A DNA stretch of 24,702 nt from Candidatus Omnitrophota bacterium (GCA_023247135.1 JAHFHB010000001.1:1-24702); one strand, 5' to 3'; shown: positions 8,180-15,449, counted from the first letter of the stretch. Numbers and translations: made by a program. The notes: generated by a model from the sequence alone, not told the origin.

Positions 8180-8203
8180 GCCAGCTTTTTTGCCAGCTTT
8201 TTT
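8180..8203 (+). repeat. Perfect 12-bp tandem duplication in intergenic DNA
   Basis: The unit GCCAGCTTTTTT occurs twice back to back in the 127-bp gap between the TPR-like gene and the acyltransferase gene. It has two T6 runs but no GC-rich stem before either, so it is not an intrinsic terminator as seen. It is probably a slippage duplication. Confidence 0.6.
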
Positions 8204-8277
8204 GTTTGACCTTTAGTGTGGCCCGACTTACCCTGTCCTTTTGAGGCCCGGCAGTCTTCTATTCATAACGAGGTTTT

Positions 8278-9162
8278 GTGATTTATCTTTGTCAGTTTTA
8301 CGCCGTTCAGGTGTTGGTTTTTGTGCTTAACCTGCTGCCGCTTTCGCTTTCGGGCTGGATTGCAAAATGCGCGGGCCGTCTTTTTTACGCCTTTGCGGGC
8401 GGGCGCAGAAAGATTGCGCTTGGCAATCTTGCCAGGGCTTATGGCGATACGCTTTCCCGCGAACAAAAAAAATCTATCGTCTGCGAATCTTTCGAGAACA
8501 CGGCCCAGTCCATTCTGGATTTGTTCCTGATTAAAAAGATCAAGAAACACGCGGCTCGCAACTTTGTGATTAAAGGAAAAGAGAATATGGACGCGGCCCT
8601 GACTCAGGGGAAGGGGGTCATCCTGATCACTTCTCATTTGGGGTCGTGGGAATGCCTGGAGCTCTTTTTCTATCTGACCGGGATTCCCTGTTCCGTCATT
8701 GTGAAGAGTCTCAAGAATAAATATCTGGATAAAGCCATTGATGACCTGCGGCGGGCCACGACCGTCATTCCCATCCCCAAAAAAAACGCCATCCGCGAAG
8801 CATTGACAGAGCTGAAGGCCAATCATGTCGTCGCCGTGTTGATTGATCAGTGGGATGGCAAAGACGGCCTTTGGATTGATTTTTTTGGGACGCCTACCGC
8901 GACAACATCGCTGCCCGCCCGTTTGGCTAAGAAAACCGATTGTGTGCTCATCCCTGCGTACTGTTTAAGGAAAGGCATGGGCCGGTATGAAATTCTGGTG
9001 CTTCCGCAAGTGCCATTGCCGCCGGGGGAGGTCGATTGGGAAACCAGTGTGACCCGGCGCCTCAATGAAATGCTTGAAAGCCACATTCGCGAATACCCCG
9101 AACAATGGTCATGGGCCCATCGCCGCTGGAAGCCCAAACCCGAAACTTCCCGGCAAGCCTGA
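8278..9162 (+). CDS. LpxL/HtrB-family lysophospholipid (lipid A) acyltransferase
   Basis: Inner-membrane acyltransferase of the LpxL/LpxM family, which adds a secondary acyl chain to Kdo2-lipid A or a related glycolipid from acyl-ACP. The catalytic HX4E is seen at H120-E125 (HLGSWE). An N-terminal hydrophobic anchor (about 7-37), the family block RRKIALGNLARAY, and the C-terminal WSWAHRRWKPKP signature are also present. Its 294 residues match the family (~300). The GTG start at 8278 is preceded by CGAGG. It supports an outer membrane with LPS-like lipid. Nearby desaturases act on acyl chains too, so the region has an envelope-lipid flavour. A related acyltransferase for another glycolipid cannot be excluded. 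Confidence 0.88.
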   Translation: MIYLCQFYAVQVLVFVLNLLPLSLSGWIAKCAGRLFYAFAGGRRKIALGNLARAYGDTLSREQKKSIVCESFENTAQSILDLFLIKKIKKHAARNFVIKGKENMDAALTQGKGVILITSHLGSWECLELFFYLTGIPCSVIVKSLKNKYLDKAIDDLRRATTVIPIPKKNAIREALTELKANHVVAVLIDQWDGKDGLWIDFFGTPTATTSLPARLAKKTDCVLIPAYCLRKGMGRYEILVLPQVPLPPGEVDWETSVTRRLNEMLESHIREYPEQWSWAHRRWKPKPETSRQA

Positions 9163-9272
9163 GTGACAGCTATTTTCCAGCGCTATTTATTTTTGGATTC
9201 CTGCCGATATCCCCATTAAGGATGTGTTTTTTGAAATCCAGGCTCTTGCAACCTTAACTCAAGGAGGCGTTC

Positions 9273-9467
9273 ATGAAGATGCTACTGACGCTGGTGACTT
9301 GGCTTTTGGTTCTTGGCGGGATCGTGTTGGGTTACCAGGCGCTTATGGGGACAAACTTGCTCCATATGGTGCTGGGGGGATTTCCGCCGATTGAGAAGAT
9401 CGTGACGATCCTCATCGGTTTTTCAGCCTTGTTTGTGGGGTACACGACGATTACGAAGCAGGCGTAG
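9273..9467 (+). CDS. DUF378/YuzA-like small membrane protein
   Basis: This encodes a 64-residue protein with two predicted membrane helices (about 3-22 and 42-60), separated by a short loop (GTNLLHMVLGGFPPIEK). This is the layout of the DUF378 family, whose function is unknown. The end (ILIGFSALFVGYTTI) resembles the family's second helix. A very strong Shine-Dalgarno (AAGGAGG) lies 6-7 bases before the ATG. It stands alone between the acyltransferase gene and a hairpin that probably terminates its transcript. Confidence 0.75.
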   Translation: MKMLLTLVTWLLVLGGIVLGYQALMGTNLLHMVLGGFPPIEKIVTILIGFSALFVGYTTITKQA

Positions 9468-9492
9468 TCCACCAGGCTGGTAAAGTTTTTAA

Positions 9493-9524
9493 AGCGGCAG
9501 GCGCGAGAGTTCGTGCCTGCCGCT
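9493..9524 (+). terminator. Strong stem-loop after the DUF378-like gene
   Basis: A 10-bp perfect stem (9493-9502 with 9515-9524, AGCGGCAGGC/GCCTGCCGCT) extends inward through a G-U pair and CGA/TCG to a GAGT tetraloop. It sits 25 bp after the stop codon. The following tract (CCCTGTTTAA) is T-poor, so it may act as a weak terminator or as an mRNA 3'-end stabiliser. Confidence 0.55.
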
Positions 9525-9592
9525 CCCTGTTTAATGCGGGGAATACCTGTATCTATCGAGCCCCTTTTCTGTTAAGCTCATGCGTCGATTCA

Positions 9593-9635
9593 TCGCTTCT
9601 TTTAGATCGATGGCTACCCTCCATGAGAGAAGCGA
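9593..9635 (+). other. Possible structured RNA element in the leader of the exported-protein/CarD-like genes
   Basis: In the 190-bp stretch between the hairpin at 9524 and the next gene (9717), TCGCTTCT (9593-9600) can pair with AGAAGCGA (9628-9635). An inner ATGG/CCAT stem (9610-9613 with 9621-9624) closes a 7-base loop. I do not recognise a known riboswitch class. I see no convincing promoter or gene in the rest of this stretch. Confidence 0.25.
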
Positions 9636-9716
9636 CAAGATTCTTCGCGTATTCTGAGCCCAATCAGGCTGTTTTTCCCTGAAATGACATTTTGTTGTTG
9701 AAAGCGTGAAGTCTTT

Positions 9717-9998
9717 ATGAAAATCAAGAGAGCTTTTGTCTTTGGGATCGGCGCCGCGTGCGCCGTATTTTCACGGCCCGCCTTTGCGGAAGATAAAAGT
9801 GCCGGGTTTTATGCCGGGCCCTTGTCGGTCGTTGCGGCGACCGTGGTTGAGGTCAAAGCGAAAAAACCGGTGTTTGATAAAAAACATCCGCTGGCGGCGG
9901 AAGAATCAGATTTTGCAGAGAAAGGCGCTTCTGAAAAGTTCGTGGGCCAGGCCGCGAAGCGTTCGGCAGGACTCCACCGGGGCTCGATCCGTGAATAA
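9717..9998 (+). CDS. Small exported protein of unknown function
   Basis: This encodes a 93-residue protein with a clear Sec signal peptide (MKIKRAFVFGIGAACAVFSRPAFA, cut after AFA at residue 24). A mature part of about 69 residues follows, rich in Lys, Ala and Glu and without visible motifs or cysteines. No family recognised. The 3' end overlaps the GTG start of the CarD-like gene by 8 bases (GTGAATAA), so translation of the two is probably coupled. A real short gene is favoured over chance by the signal peptide and the overlap. Confidence 0.6.
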   Translation: MKIKRAFVFGIGAACAVFSRPAFAEDKSAGFYAGPLSVVAATVVEVKAKKPVFDKKHPLAAEESDFAEKGASEKFVGQAAKRSAGLHRGSIRE

Positions 9999-10497
9999 GC
10001 CCCTCGAGAAAGAAGACTTGCTGTTCCACGTGACGCACGGTCTCTGCCGCGTGTCCGCGGTCATTGCGGCGGCTGCGGCAAAACCTCAGGAAGGCAGTTA
10101 TTCCCTTGTCCCTGTGTCGCTGAATCACGGGAAGGTGCGCTTCATTATCCCGCAGAGTTCCCTGGAAAATTCGGGGTTCAGCCGGCTGATCTCTGTCAAG
10201 CAGGCGCTTGCGATTCTGGAATATTTCAAGACGGGCCATAAAAAAGAGTCAGAATTCGGCCACGCCTGGACCCTGGCGGAAACCATCCGCTCTGAGTCCT
10301 GCAGCAAAGAGCCCCAGAAAGACAAAAGGAAAAGGCAGAAGCTGGAACATTCCGTGAAAGGGATTACCGGCGAATTAGCTTTCGTTTTGAATAACTCAGT
10401 GGGGGACATGGTGCAAAAGATTCAGAAAAATCTGGCCGTGTCTTCAGCGGTAAATCCGCTCGTTCTTACCGTGCTTGCGAACGCGGATACGGACTAG
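9991..10497 (+). CDS. CarD/CdnL-like RNA-polymerase-interacting transcription regulator
   Basis: This encodes a 168-residue protein resembling the CarD_CdnL_TRCF family, whose N-terminal Tudor-like module binds the RNA polymerase beta subunit and whose helical C-terminus contacts promoter DNA. Family-like features are FHVTHGLCRV (the 'HGxGxV' strand), YSLVPVSL, VRFIIPQSSLENSGFSRLIS (matching the 'IPVxxAExxGLRxxIS' block) and QALAILEYF. The C-terminal ~75 residues are Lys/Glu-rich and helical. The GTG at 9991 was chosen because the CarD-like sequence begins right there, whereas the longer frame from 9736 runs through the previous gene. Divergence from typical CarD is large (an insert KPQEGS and a different C-terminus), so DNA binding is not certain. 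A desaturase gene follows 21 bp downstream. Confidence 0.6.
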   Translation: MNKPLEKEDLLFHVTHGLCRVSAVIAAAAAKPQEGSYSLVPVSLNHGKVRFIIPQSSLENSGFSRLISVKQALAILEYFKTGHKKESEFGHAWTLAETIRSESCSKEPQKDKRKRQKLEHSVKGITGELAFVLNNSVGDMVQKIQKNLAVSSAVNPLVLTVLANADTD

Positions 10498-10518
10498 ACG
10501 CTCGAGGAGGCCCGAGTT

Positions 10519-11382
10519 ATGGGTGATTTTTCACCGCCGATACGACGTACCCGCTGGATGGCTGCCATTTTTATGCCGGTCATTGCGCTGGTGGGCATTC
10601 TCGGAACCCCTCTCTACATTTACTTTCAACGCGGCCTGGCTGTTTCTGAGGCCCTGCTCTTCTTTTTCTATTTAACCGCTACAAGTTTTGCGATTACGGT
10701 GGGTTATCACCGGTTTTATTCGCATGCCACATTCAAAACGCGTCCGGTCATGAACTTTCTGCTTTTGTTTTTCGGCGCGGCGACTTTTCAAAAATCAGCG
10801 TTGCGCTGGGCTTCACAGCACCGGCAGCATCATCAATTTACGGACACGGAGCTGGATCCGCACAACAGCAAGAAAGGTTTTTTTTATTGCCACATGGGCT
10901 GGATCATGTTTTATAAACATGATGTCAATTTTAAGAACGTGGCTGATTTATCCAAAGATAAACTCATTCTGCATCAGCACGAGCATTACGATTTATGGTC
11001 CGTAGCTTCCGGATTGCTTTTGCCGATGCTGATCGGCTGGGGGATTGGCCATCCTTTGGGGGCGCTGCTCATGACTTTTTGCCTGCGGGTGACGCTGGTG
11101 CTGAACATGGCTTTCTTCATTAATTCAAGCGCGCATATGGCCGGCGAGAAACCCTTCGATGCGGCCGCTTCGGCGGGCGATAGCTGGTTTTGGGCCTTAT
11201 GGACAAATGGCGAGGGCTATCATAATTTCCATCATAAATTTCCCAATGATTACCGCAATGGGTACAAAAACTTTTATTGGGATCCCAGTAAATGGTTTAT
11301 CTACGCCCTGTCCCGCCTCGGCCTTGCATGGGATTTAAAGCGCACGCCGCAAGATAAGATCTTCCTGGCGCTGTCTCATTAA
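10519..11382 (+). CDS. Membrane acyl-CoA fatty acid desaturase (second paralogue)
   Basis: Delta-9-type di-iron desaturase of 287 residues. The His boxes are HRFYSH (H64, H69), HRQHH (H101-H105) and GEGYHNFHH (H235-H239), with NSSAH at 202-206. It lacks the ~100-residue tail of the first paralogue and ends just after LKRTPQDKIFLAL, which aligns with LKRTPNSMILAA of the third. The ATG has a strong Shine-Dalgarno (GAGGAGG) and lies 21 bp after the CarD-like gene, so the two are probably cotranscribed and this paralogue may respond differently from the others. The last 48 bases overlap the ogt gene on the opposite strand. The substrate chain length and the electron donor are not evident. Confidence 0.93.
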   Translation: MGDFSPPIRRTRWMAAIFMPVIALVGILGTPLYIYFQRGLAVSEALLFFFYLTATSFAITVGYHRFYSHATFKTRPVMNFLLLFFGAATFQKSALRWASQHRQHHQFTDTELDPHNSKKGFFYCHMGWIMFYKHDVNFKNVADLSKDKLILHQHEHYDLWSVASGLLLPMLIGWGIGHPLGALLMTFCLRVTLVLNMAFFINSSAHMAGEKPFDAAASAGDSWFWALWTNGEGYHNFHHKFPNDYRNGYKNFYWDPSKWFIYALSRLGLAWDLKRTPQDKIFLALSH

Positions 11383-11904
11383 CTGGAGGGGTGCGCCTTC
11401 CCAGGCAAGCAGGGCTTGTTTGCGCGCCCGGCCCCAATGGTACTCGCCGAGTGAACCGGTTTTGCGGATGACCCGGTGGCAGGGAATAAGGTAGGCCACC
11501 GGATTTGCGCCGACTGCCGAACCCACAGCGCGGGCGGCTGAAAGATTTCCGACGGCCGCGGCCAAATGCCCGTAGGTCGTCAACCTTCCCTGCGGAACTT
11601 TACACAACGCTTTCCAGACACGTCTTTGAAAATGCGTGCCTTTGGCAAAAATGCGTAAAAAAGCAGCGCCGGACTTTGGCCTTTTCGGGCGGGTAAAAAT
11701 TCTTTTGATTAAAAACAGCGCGCGCGCATCATCTCGGCACAATACGGCGCGCGGCCACGCCTGCTGTAACTTCCGCCAGGCCGCGGCGGCCTTTTTGGGC
11801 GCGACAAAGGAAAGGTGGCAAATGCCGCGCGGAGTTTCGGCAATGAGGCATGTTCCAAAGGGGCTTTTAGCAAATCCCGCCGTCATGCGTAAACAAGTAT
11901 CCAT
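11335..11904 (-). CDS. ogt: Methylated-DNA--protein-cysteine S-methyltransferase
   Basis: Suicide DNA-repair protein that transfers the alkyl group from O6-methylguanine to its own cysteine. The active-site motif is PCHRVI with Cys142. The family blocks FQRRVWKALCKVPQGRLTTYGHLA and ARAVGSAVGANP (including the helix-turn-helix and Asn hinge) are intact. The N-terminal half (SPFGTCLIAETPRGICHLSFV) matches the Ogt/Ada-C N-domain. There is no Ada zinc domain, so it is Ogt-type. The final ~17 residues (after LLAWEGA) exceed the usual family end and are read from the antisense of the convergent desaturase gene, giving a 48-bp tail-to-tail overlap. Start: the ATG at 11904 was taken, but the ATG at 11886 (MTAGFAKSPFG) is equally plausible; neither has a clear Shine-Dalgarno. 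Confidence 0.9.
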   Translation of the reverse strand: MDTCLRMTAGFAKSPFGTCLIAETPRGICHLSFVAPKKAAAAWRKLQQAWPRAVLCRDDARALFLIKRIFTRPKRPKSGAAFLRIFAKGTHFQRRVWKALCKVPQGRLTTYGHLAAAVGNLSAARAVGSAVGANPVAYLIPCHRVIRKTGSLGEYHWGRARKQALLAWEGAPLQLMRQRQEDLILRRAL

Positions 11905-11969
11905 GCGGGCAATTTAGCACTGACCGGTGGTATTAGCTACTCCCTTTTCACAATGCCGTAAAGTTTCGT

Positions 11970-11998
11970 TTGATCTGTCCGGCTTCATCCCCTAAAAT
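11970..11998 (+). promoter_or_regulatory. Sigma-70-type promoter upstream of the lysE-like gene
   Basis: TTGATC (11970-11975), a 17-bp spacer and TAAAAT (11993-11998) form a good -35/-10 pair. The predicted start is near 12005, in the divergent gap between ogt (-) and the lysE-like gene (+). An intrinsic-terminator-like hairpin follows about 17 bp after the predicted start. Confidence 0.6.
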
Positions 11999-12021
11999 TA
12001 AGCTTCAGCGTCACCGTACAG

Positions 12022-12051
12022 CCCTTCGGCGCAAGCGCCGGAGGGTTTTTT
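12022..12051 (+). terminator. Intrinsic-terminator hairpin within the leader of the lysE-like gene (possible attenuator)
   Basis: CCCTTCGGCG pairs with CGCCGGAGGG (10 bp, one G-U) around a CAAG loop, and six T follow at once. This is a textbook intrinsic terminator on the + strand. No + strand gene ends upstream, since ogt reads the other way, so the hairpin lies between the predicted promoter and the lysE-like start. It is either an attenuator or stops stray transcription from the desaturase gene. Confidence 0.75.
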
Positions 12052-12082
12052 CATGAACGTTGCTGCGGACGAGGAATTTTTT

Positions 12083-12715
12083 ATGGAAATCATCAGCCTA
12101 TTTTTTAAAAGTTTTCTGATCGGGGTTATTACGGCAACGCCGATAGGGCCCATCGGCGCTTTTTGCCTGCGGAAAAGCATCAATCATTCACGCGCGACGG
12201 GGTTGATGGCGGGGCTGGGGGTGGCCGTCGGCGGCGCTTTTTGCGTGTTCATGTCCACGTATGCCCTGCACGGCCTGACGCATCTTTTTCTTGAAATCGA
12301 AGACAATTTTCTTTTCCGCCTGTGCGCCGGCCTGATTCTGCTTTACCTGGGGCTCAAGCATTACATGAAAGAGCAGAATCAAAATCCAGAGGTGGACAAA
12401 TTTTCATCGCATCACAGCGTTTTTTTTACCACATTGGTTTTTACGGTATCCAACCCTGTTTCCTACGTGCTGTACTCCTCGATCTATGCGGGGATCGGAC
12501 TATTTAGCTACAAGCCCTCGATATTCCTGAGCCTGTCAGCGGCGGGAGGTATTTTTTTAGGCGAATGCGTTTTGTGGGGGCTCATTGCCATGCTGGTTTC
12601 AAAATTGCAGAGGGCCGGCAGTAAACAAATCCTGTCTTTTTTCAACCATGCGACAAGTGCGGTGATCGCCGGCTTTGGCATTTTTATTCTGGCCAACTGT
12701 TTCATTCATTTTTGA
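12083..12715 (+). CDS. LysE/RhtB-family amino acid exporter
   Basis: This encodes a 210-residue inner-membrane protein of the LysE superfamily, which exports amino acids or other small solutes. The hallmark N-terminus is seen: FLIGVITATPIGPIGAFCLRKSI, corresponding to the family's 'GxxxxxxPGPxxxxxxxxxx' block. About six hydrophobic segments follow, with a mid-protein VFTVSNPVSYVLY block matching the second conserved 'NPK/NP' motif. The ATG at 12083 was chosen because GAGGA precedes it by 7-8 bases. The ATG at 12053 directly abuts the T-tract of a terminator and lacks a ribosome site. The substrate is unknown. The leader carries a promoter and a terminator-like hairpin, so expression may be controlled by attenuation. 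Confidence 0.85.
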   Translation: MEIISLFFKSFLIGVITATPIGPIGAFCLRKSINHSRATGLMAGLGVAVGGAFCVFMSTYALHGLTHLFLEIEDNFLFRLCAGLILLYLGLKHYMKEQNQNPEVDKFSSHHSVFFTTLVFTVSNPVSYVLYSSIYAGIGLFSYKPSIFLSLSAAGGIFLGECVLWGLIAMLVSKLQRAGSKQILSFFNHATSAVIAGFGIFILANCFIHF

Positions 12716-12740
12716 GTTCGCGCGCGGCTTTTGTACGAGC

Positions 12741-12769
12741 TTTATTTTTTACCGAAAACGGCCTATAAT
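12741..12769 (+). promoter_or_regulatory. Candidate promoter for the PHP lipoprotein gene
   Basis: A perfect TATAAT (12764-12769) lies in the 145-bp gap before the PHP gene. The -35 candidate TTTATT (12741-12746, 17-bp spacer) is weak. The predicted leader is about 85 nt. Confidence 0.45.
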
Positions 12770-12838
12770 TACGGCTTTTACGGGCCCCCTGAGAGAATGT
12801 TTTTAACGTCTTCATTTTTGCATACGGCGTTTTAGTTT

Positions 12839-12860
12839 CGCGAGTTCGAGCTCGCGTTTT
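12839..12860 (+). other. Small hairpin abutting the PHP gene start codon
   Basis: CGCGAG (12839-12844) can pair with CTCGCG (12851-12856) around TTCGAG; TTTT then leads straight into the ATG at 12861. No Shine-Dalgarno is visible. The hairpin may place the start codon or modulate initiation; this is inference. Confidence 0.35.
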
Positions 12861-13973
12861 ATGCTCCGCAAAATCCAACAAGTTACGCTGGCAAGCTGTC
12901 TCCTGCTTTTTTCCGGCTGCGCGGCCATGCCTTTTCTGAACGGGCCGCAGCGCCGGGCCCTGGAAGCCATCCCCGGACTGCCTCCCGGCTACCTGGATTA
13001 CAGCGGAATCGTTCACGTCCACACCCTTTACTCGCACCATTCGACCGGCGGTTTCGACGAAGTGGTGAATGCTGCCGAGCGGGCACACGTCGATTTTGTA
13101 ATCATTACCGACCATGACAATCTGCGCTGGCTGAAGGAAAAAAAAGAAGGATTCCACGGCCATGTTTTGGTGCTGGTGGGTACCGAGCTTTCCACGCCGT
13201 CCGGGCATCTGAGTGTTTTGGGAGTTGAAAATGAGATCAGCATCAAGCAGGACACGCGGAAAATCCTGAAGGAAGTCCAGAAGTCAGGCGCCGCCAGTTT
13301 TATCTGCCATGCCCAGCTGAAACTCAACCCCTGGACGGATTGGTCTTTGCGGCCGATGGTGACGGGCATGGAGGTTTTTAATTTGCCGGCTGAAATTTAC
13401 GAGGACGGATACGTCAAAATCGGCACAAAATCTTTTGTTTATTCCCCAAGGCACCTGATGTATTCCTACGTGAAGCGGCCGGATGCGGCCTTGAAGCAGT
13501 GGGATGAAATTCTCGTGGAACGAAAATTCGTCGGCATTGGCGCGGTGGATGCGCATCAGCGCTTTCGTTTCCTGGGCATGGCACTTGACAGTTATGACGC
13601 CATGTTTGAAGCGGTGCAGACGCACGCGCTTGCAAACGATTTTTCACGCAAGGGAATCTTTGAAGCGTTTAAAAAGGGGCATGTTTACATCGGATTTGAC
13701 GTGGTCAAGCCGATCCGCAGTTTCTTCTTCGAGGCCTTGTCGGCCAAAGGCCGCGTGATGATGGGGGAGTCCGTCAAATTTCACAAAGGCCTGAAGCTGC
13801 GCGTATTTCTTCCTGAGTCGGCCCGGATACGGGTGCTCAAAGACGGCAAGGAATGGAAGTCCGTCAGCGGGGATCAATGGGAAGGCGAGGCGGACGGGTT
13901 CGGGGTCTACCGGGTGGAGGTTTATCTCAATGATAAAATCTGGATCATCTCCAACCCGATTTATGTCCGCTAA
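12861..13973 (+). CDS. PHP-domain metal-dependent phosphoesterase, probable lipoprotein
   Basis: This encodes a 370-residue protein with a lipoprotein-type signal (LLLFSGC, Cys20 as the lipidation site). A polymerase-and-histidinol-phosphatase (PHP) fold follows. Metal ligands seen: HVH (H52, H54), TDHD (D84, H85), E109 in GTEL, H150 in FICHAQ, and GAVDAH (D230, H232). This is the full set for a di- or trinuclear PHP site as in TrpH/YciV-type phosphoesterases. Residues ~285-370 form an extra beta domain (RVFLPESARIRVLKDGKEW, GFGVYRVEVYL) seen in secreted PHP proteins. It likely hydrolyses a phosphoester in the periplasm, substrate unknown. The start lacks a Shine-Dalgarno, but no other start gives the signal peptide. 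Its stop overlaps the acr3 stop tail to tail (CTAA). Confidence 0.85.
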   Translation: MLRKIQQVTLASCLLLFSGCAAMPFLNGPQRRALEAIPGLPPGYLDYSGIVHVHTLYSHHSTGGFDEVVNAAERAHVDFVIITDHDNLRWLKEKKEGFHGHVLVLVGTELSTPSGHLSVLGVENEISIKQDTRKILKEVQKSGAASFICHAQLKLNPWTDWSLRPMVTGMEVFNLPAEIYEDGYVKIGTKSFVYSPRHLMYSYVKRPDAALKQWDEILVERKFVGIGAVDAHQRFRFLGMALDSYDAMFEAVQTHALANDFSRKGIFEAFKKGHVYIGFDVVKPIRSFFFEALSAKGRVMMGESVKFHKGLKLRVFLPESARIRVLKDGKEWKSVSGDQWEGEADGFGVYRVEVYLNDKIWIISNPIYVR

Positions 13974-15001
13974 GCCAGACTGGTTTTTTTGAAGTGTAAC
14001 GCGGCGTTGACAAGCAGGATCATGACGGGTACTTCGATCAACGGGCCGATCACGGCCGCGAAAGCTTCGCCGGAATTGACACCGAAAACCGCGATGGCCA
14101 CGGCAATGGCGAGTTCGAAGTTGTTGCTGGCTGCGGTGAATGACAGCGTTGCGGTTCTGGAGTAATCTGCGCCTGCTTTTTTCCCCATCCAAAAACTCAC
14201 AAAAAACATCACGACGAAGTAAATCAGCAAGGGAATGGAAATCCGCAGGACGTCCCCGGGTAATTGTAACATTGTTTCCGCCTTGAGGCCGAACATCACC
14301 CCGATGGTAAAGAGCAGAGCCGTCAGAGTGAGCGGGCTAATCGCCGGAATAAAAACTCCCTCATACCATTGCTGGCCTTTAACACGCAGCAAAGCAACGC
14401 GTGTGAGAAATCCCGCCAGAAAAGGAATCCCCAGGTAAATCAATACGCTTTTTGCGATCTCACTCATGGAGATCTTAACCACACTGCCTTGCAAGCCGAA
14501 CCAGCCTGGCAGGAGGGTCATGAAAAAATAAGCGTAGACACTGTAAAACAGCACCTGAAACAGGCTGTTGAAAGCCACCAGGCCTGCCGCATATTCCGTA
14601 TCGCCCTCCGCAAGATCATTCCAGACAATCACCATGGCGATACAGCGAGCCAGGCCGATGAGAATTAAACCGTTCATGTAAGCGGGCGTGCCCCGCAGAA
14701 AAATCAGCGCCAGGCCGAACATCAGCACGGGCCCCAAAAGCCAATTTTGAATCAGGCTGAGCGCCAGAATTTTTTTATCCTTAAAGACAAGGCTGAGTTC
14801 TTCATGTTTCACCTTTGCCAGCGGCGGGTACATCATCAGGATGAGCCCGAGAGCGATGGGGATGGAAGTGGTGCCTGTCTGCATGCCCGCGATAGATTGC
14901 GTTAGGGCAGGGGCGAAATGTCCGAGCGCAATGCCGCCGGCCATCGCGGCAAAAATCCAGAAGGTTAAATAACGATCGAGGAAAGAAAATTTTTTTTTCA
15001 T
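13970..15001 (-). CDS. acr3: Acr3-family arsenite efflux permease
   Basis: Inner-membrane arsenite (As(III)) exporter of the Acr3 group in the BASS superfamily, with about ten hydrophobic helices over 343 residues, the usual size. The essential cysteine lies in the hallmark helix GLARCIAMVIVWNDLA (Cys120). The family blocks SFLDRYLTFWIFAAM near the N-terminus and TAASNNFELAIAVAIAVFG plus GPLIEVPVMI near the C-terminus are intact. The start ATG overlaps the arsC stop by 4 bases (ATGA), so the two are translationally coupled: ArsC makes arsenite and Acr3 expels it. No arsR repressor gene is visible nearby, which is unusual for an ars operon. Confidence 0.95.
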   Translation of the reverse strand: MKKKFSFLDRYLTFWIFAAMAGGIALGHFAPALTQSIAGMQTGTTSIPIALGLILMMYPPLAKVKHEELSLVFKDKKILALSLIQNWLLGPVLMFGLALIFLRGTPAYMNGLILIGLARCIAMVIVWNDLAEGDTEYAAGLVAFNSLFQVLFYSVYAYFFMTLLPGWFGLQGSVVKISMSEIAKSVLIYLGIPFLAGFLTRVALLRVKGQQWYEGVFIPAISPLTLTALLFTIGVMFGLKAETMLQLPGDVLRISIPLLIYFVVMFFVSFWMGKKAGADYSRTATLSFTAASNNFELAIAVAIAVFGVNSGEAFAAVIGPLIEVPVMILLVNAALHFKKTSLA

Positions 15002-15426
15002 GAGACGGTGGGGATCCAGCGGGTGATTTTTTTCAGAATCTCATCGCGCACTTCGCGGGTGCGGGCAAGTTTTTCTTCCCAACTGCCCTGAAACGCCGAA
15101 GGATCCTTAAACCCCCAGTGCAGGCGCTGAACCGACCCCGGATAAAGCGGGCATTTTTCAGCGCTGGTTTCGTCACACACCGTAATGACGTAGTCGTAAT
15201 GCCTGCCTTGTTTGTACAACTCAAGCGCGCTTTGCGTTTTCTTGCCGGCAATGTGGATGCCCACCTCTTTGAGCGCCTCGACTGCCAGGGGATTGAGCGT
15301 GCCGGGTTCGATGCCCGCGCTTTCAACCTGAAAGGCATCGCCGCCTTTTTGGCGGAGAAGTTCCTCCGCCATCTGGCTGCGGGCCGAATTATGAATGCAG
15401 ACGAACAAGACTCTGATTTTTCCCAT
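14998..15426 (-). CDS. arsC: Arsenate reductase, thioredoxin-coupled (LMW-PTPase family)
   Basis: Cytoplasmic enzyme reducing arsenate to arsenite. The phosphatase-type loop C10-IHNSA-R16 (CX5R) lies at the start, and C84 and C92 (VITVCDETSAEKCP) complete the cysteine relay known from the pI258/B. subtilis ArsC type, which is recycled by thioredoxin. It is 142 residues from the ATG at 15426; a GTG three codons earlier (15435) is possible. The SD-like GGGGTG before the ATG favours the shorter form. It sits 23 bp downstream of the third desaturase gene and overlaps acr3 by 4 bases. Confidence 0.93.
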   Translation of the reverse strand: MGKIRVLFVCIHNSARSQMAEELLRQKGGDAFQVESAGIEPGTLNPLAVEALKEVGIHIAGKKTQSALELYKQGRHYDYVITVCDETSAEKCPLYPGSVQRLHWGFKDPSAFQGSWEEKLARTREVRDEILKKITRWIPTVS

Positions 15427-15449
15427 AGTAGGCACCCCGTGAAAAAGGG

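Noticed and set aside
8181..8230. Terminator or promoter (TTGACC at 8206-8211) before the acyltransferase gene
   Set aside because: No GC-rich stem precedes the T runs, and the -10 (TACCCT) is poor; not convincing enough to annotate.
9236..9252. Possible sigma-54 element (GGCTCTTGCA) before the DUF378-like gene
   Set aside because: The GG is only about 9 bases from the GC; the required spacing is 10 bases between the two dinucleotides with a TGGC block, which is absent.
9736..9990. N-terminal extension of the CarD-like frame
   Set aside because: It is the out-of-frame reading of the upstream signal-peptide gene; Arg/Pro/Lys-rich and without family similarity.
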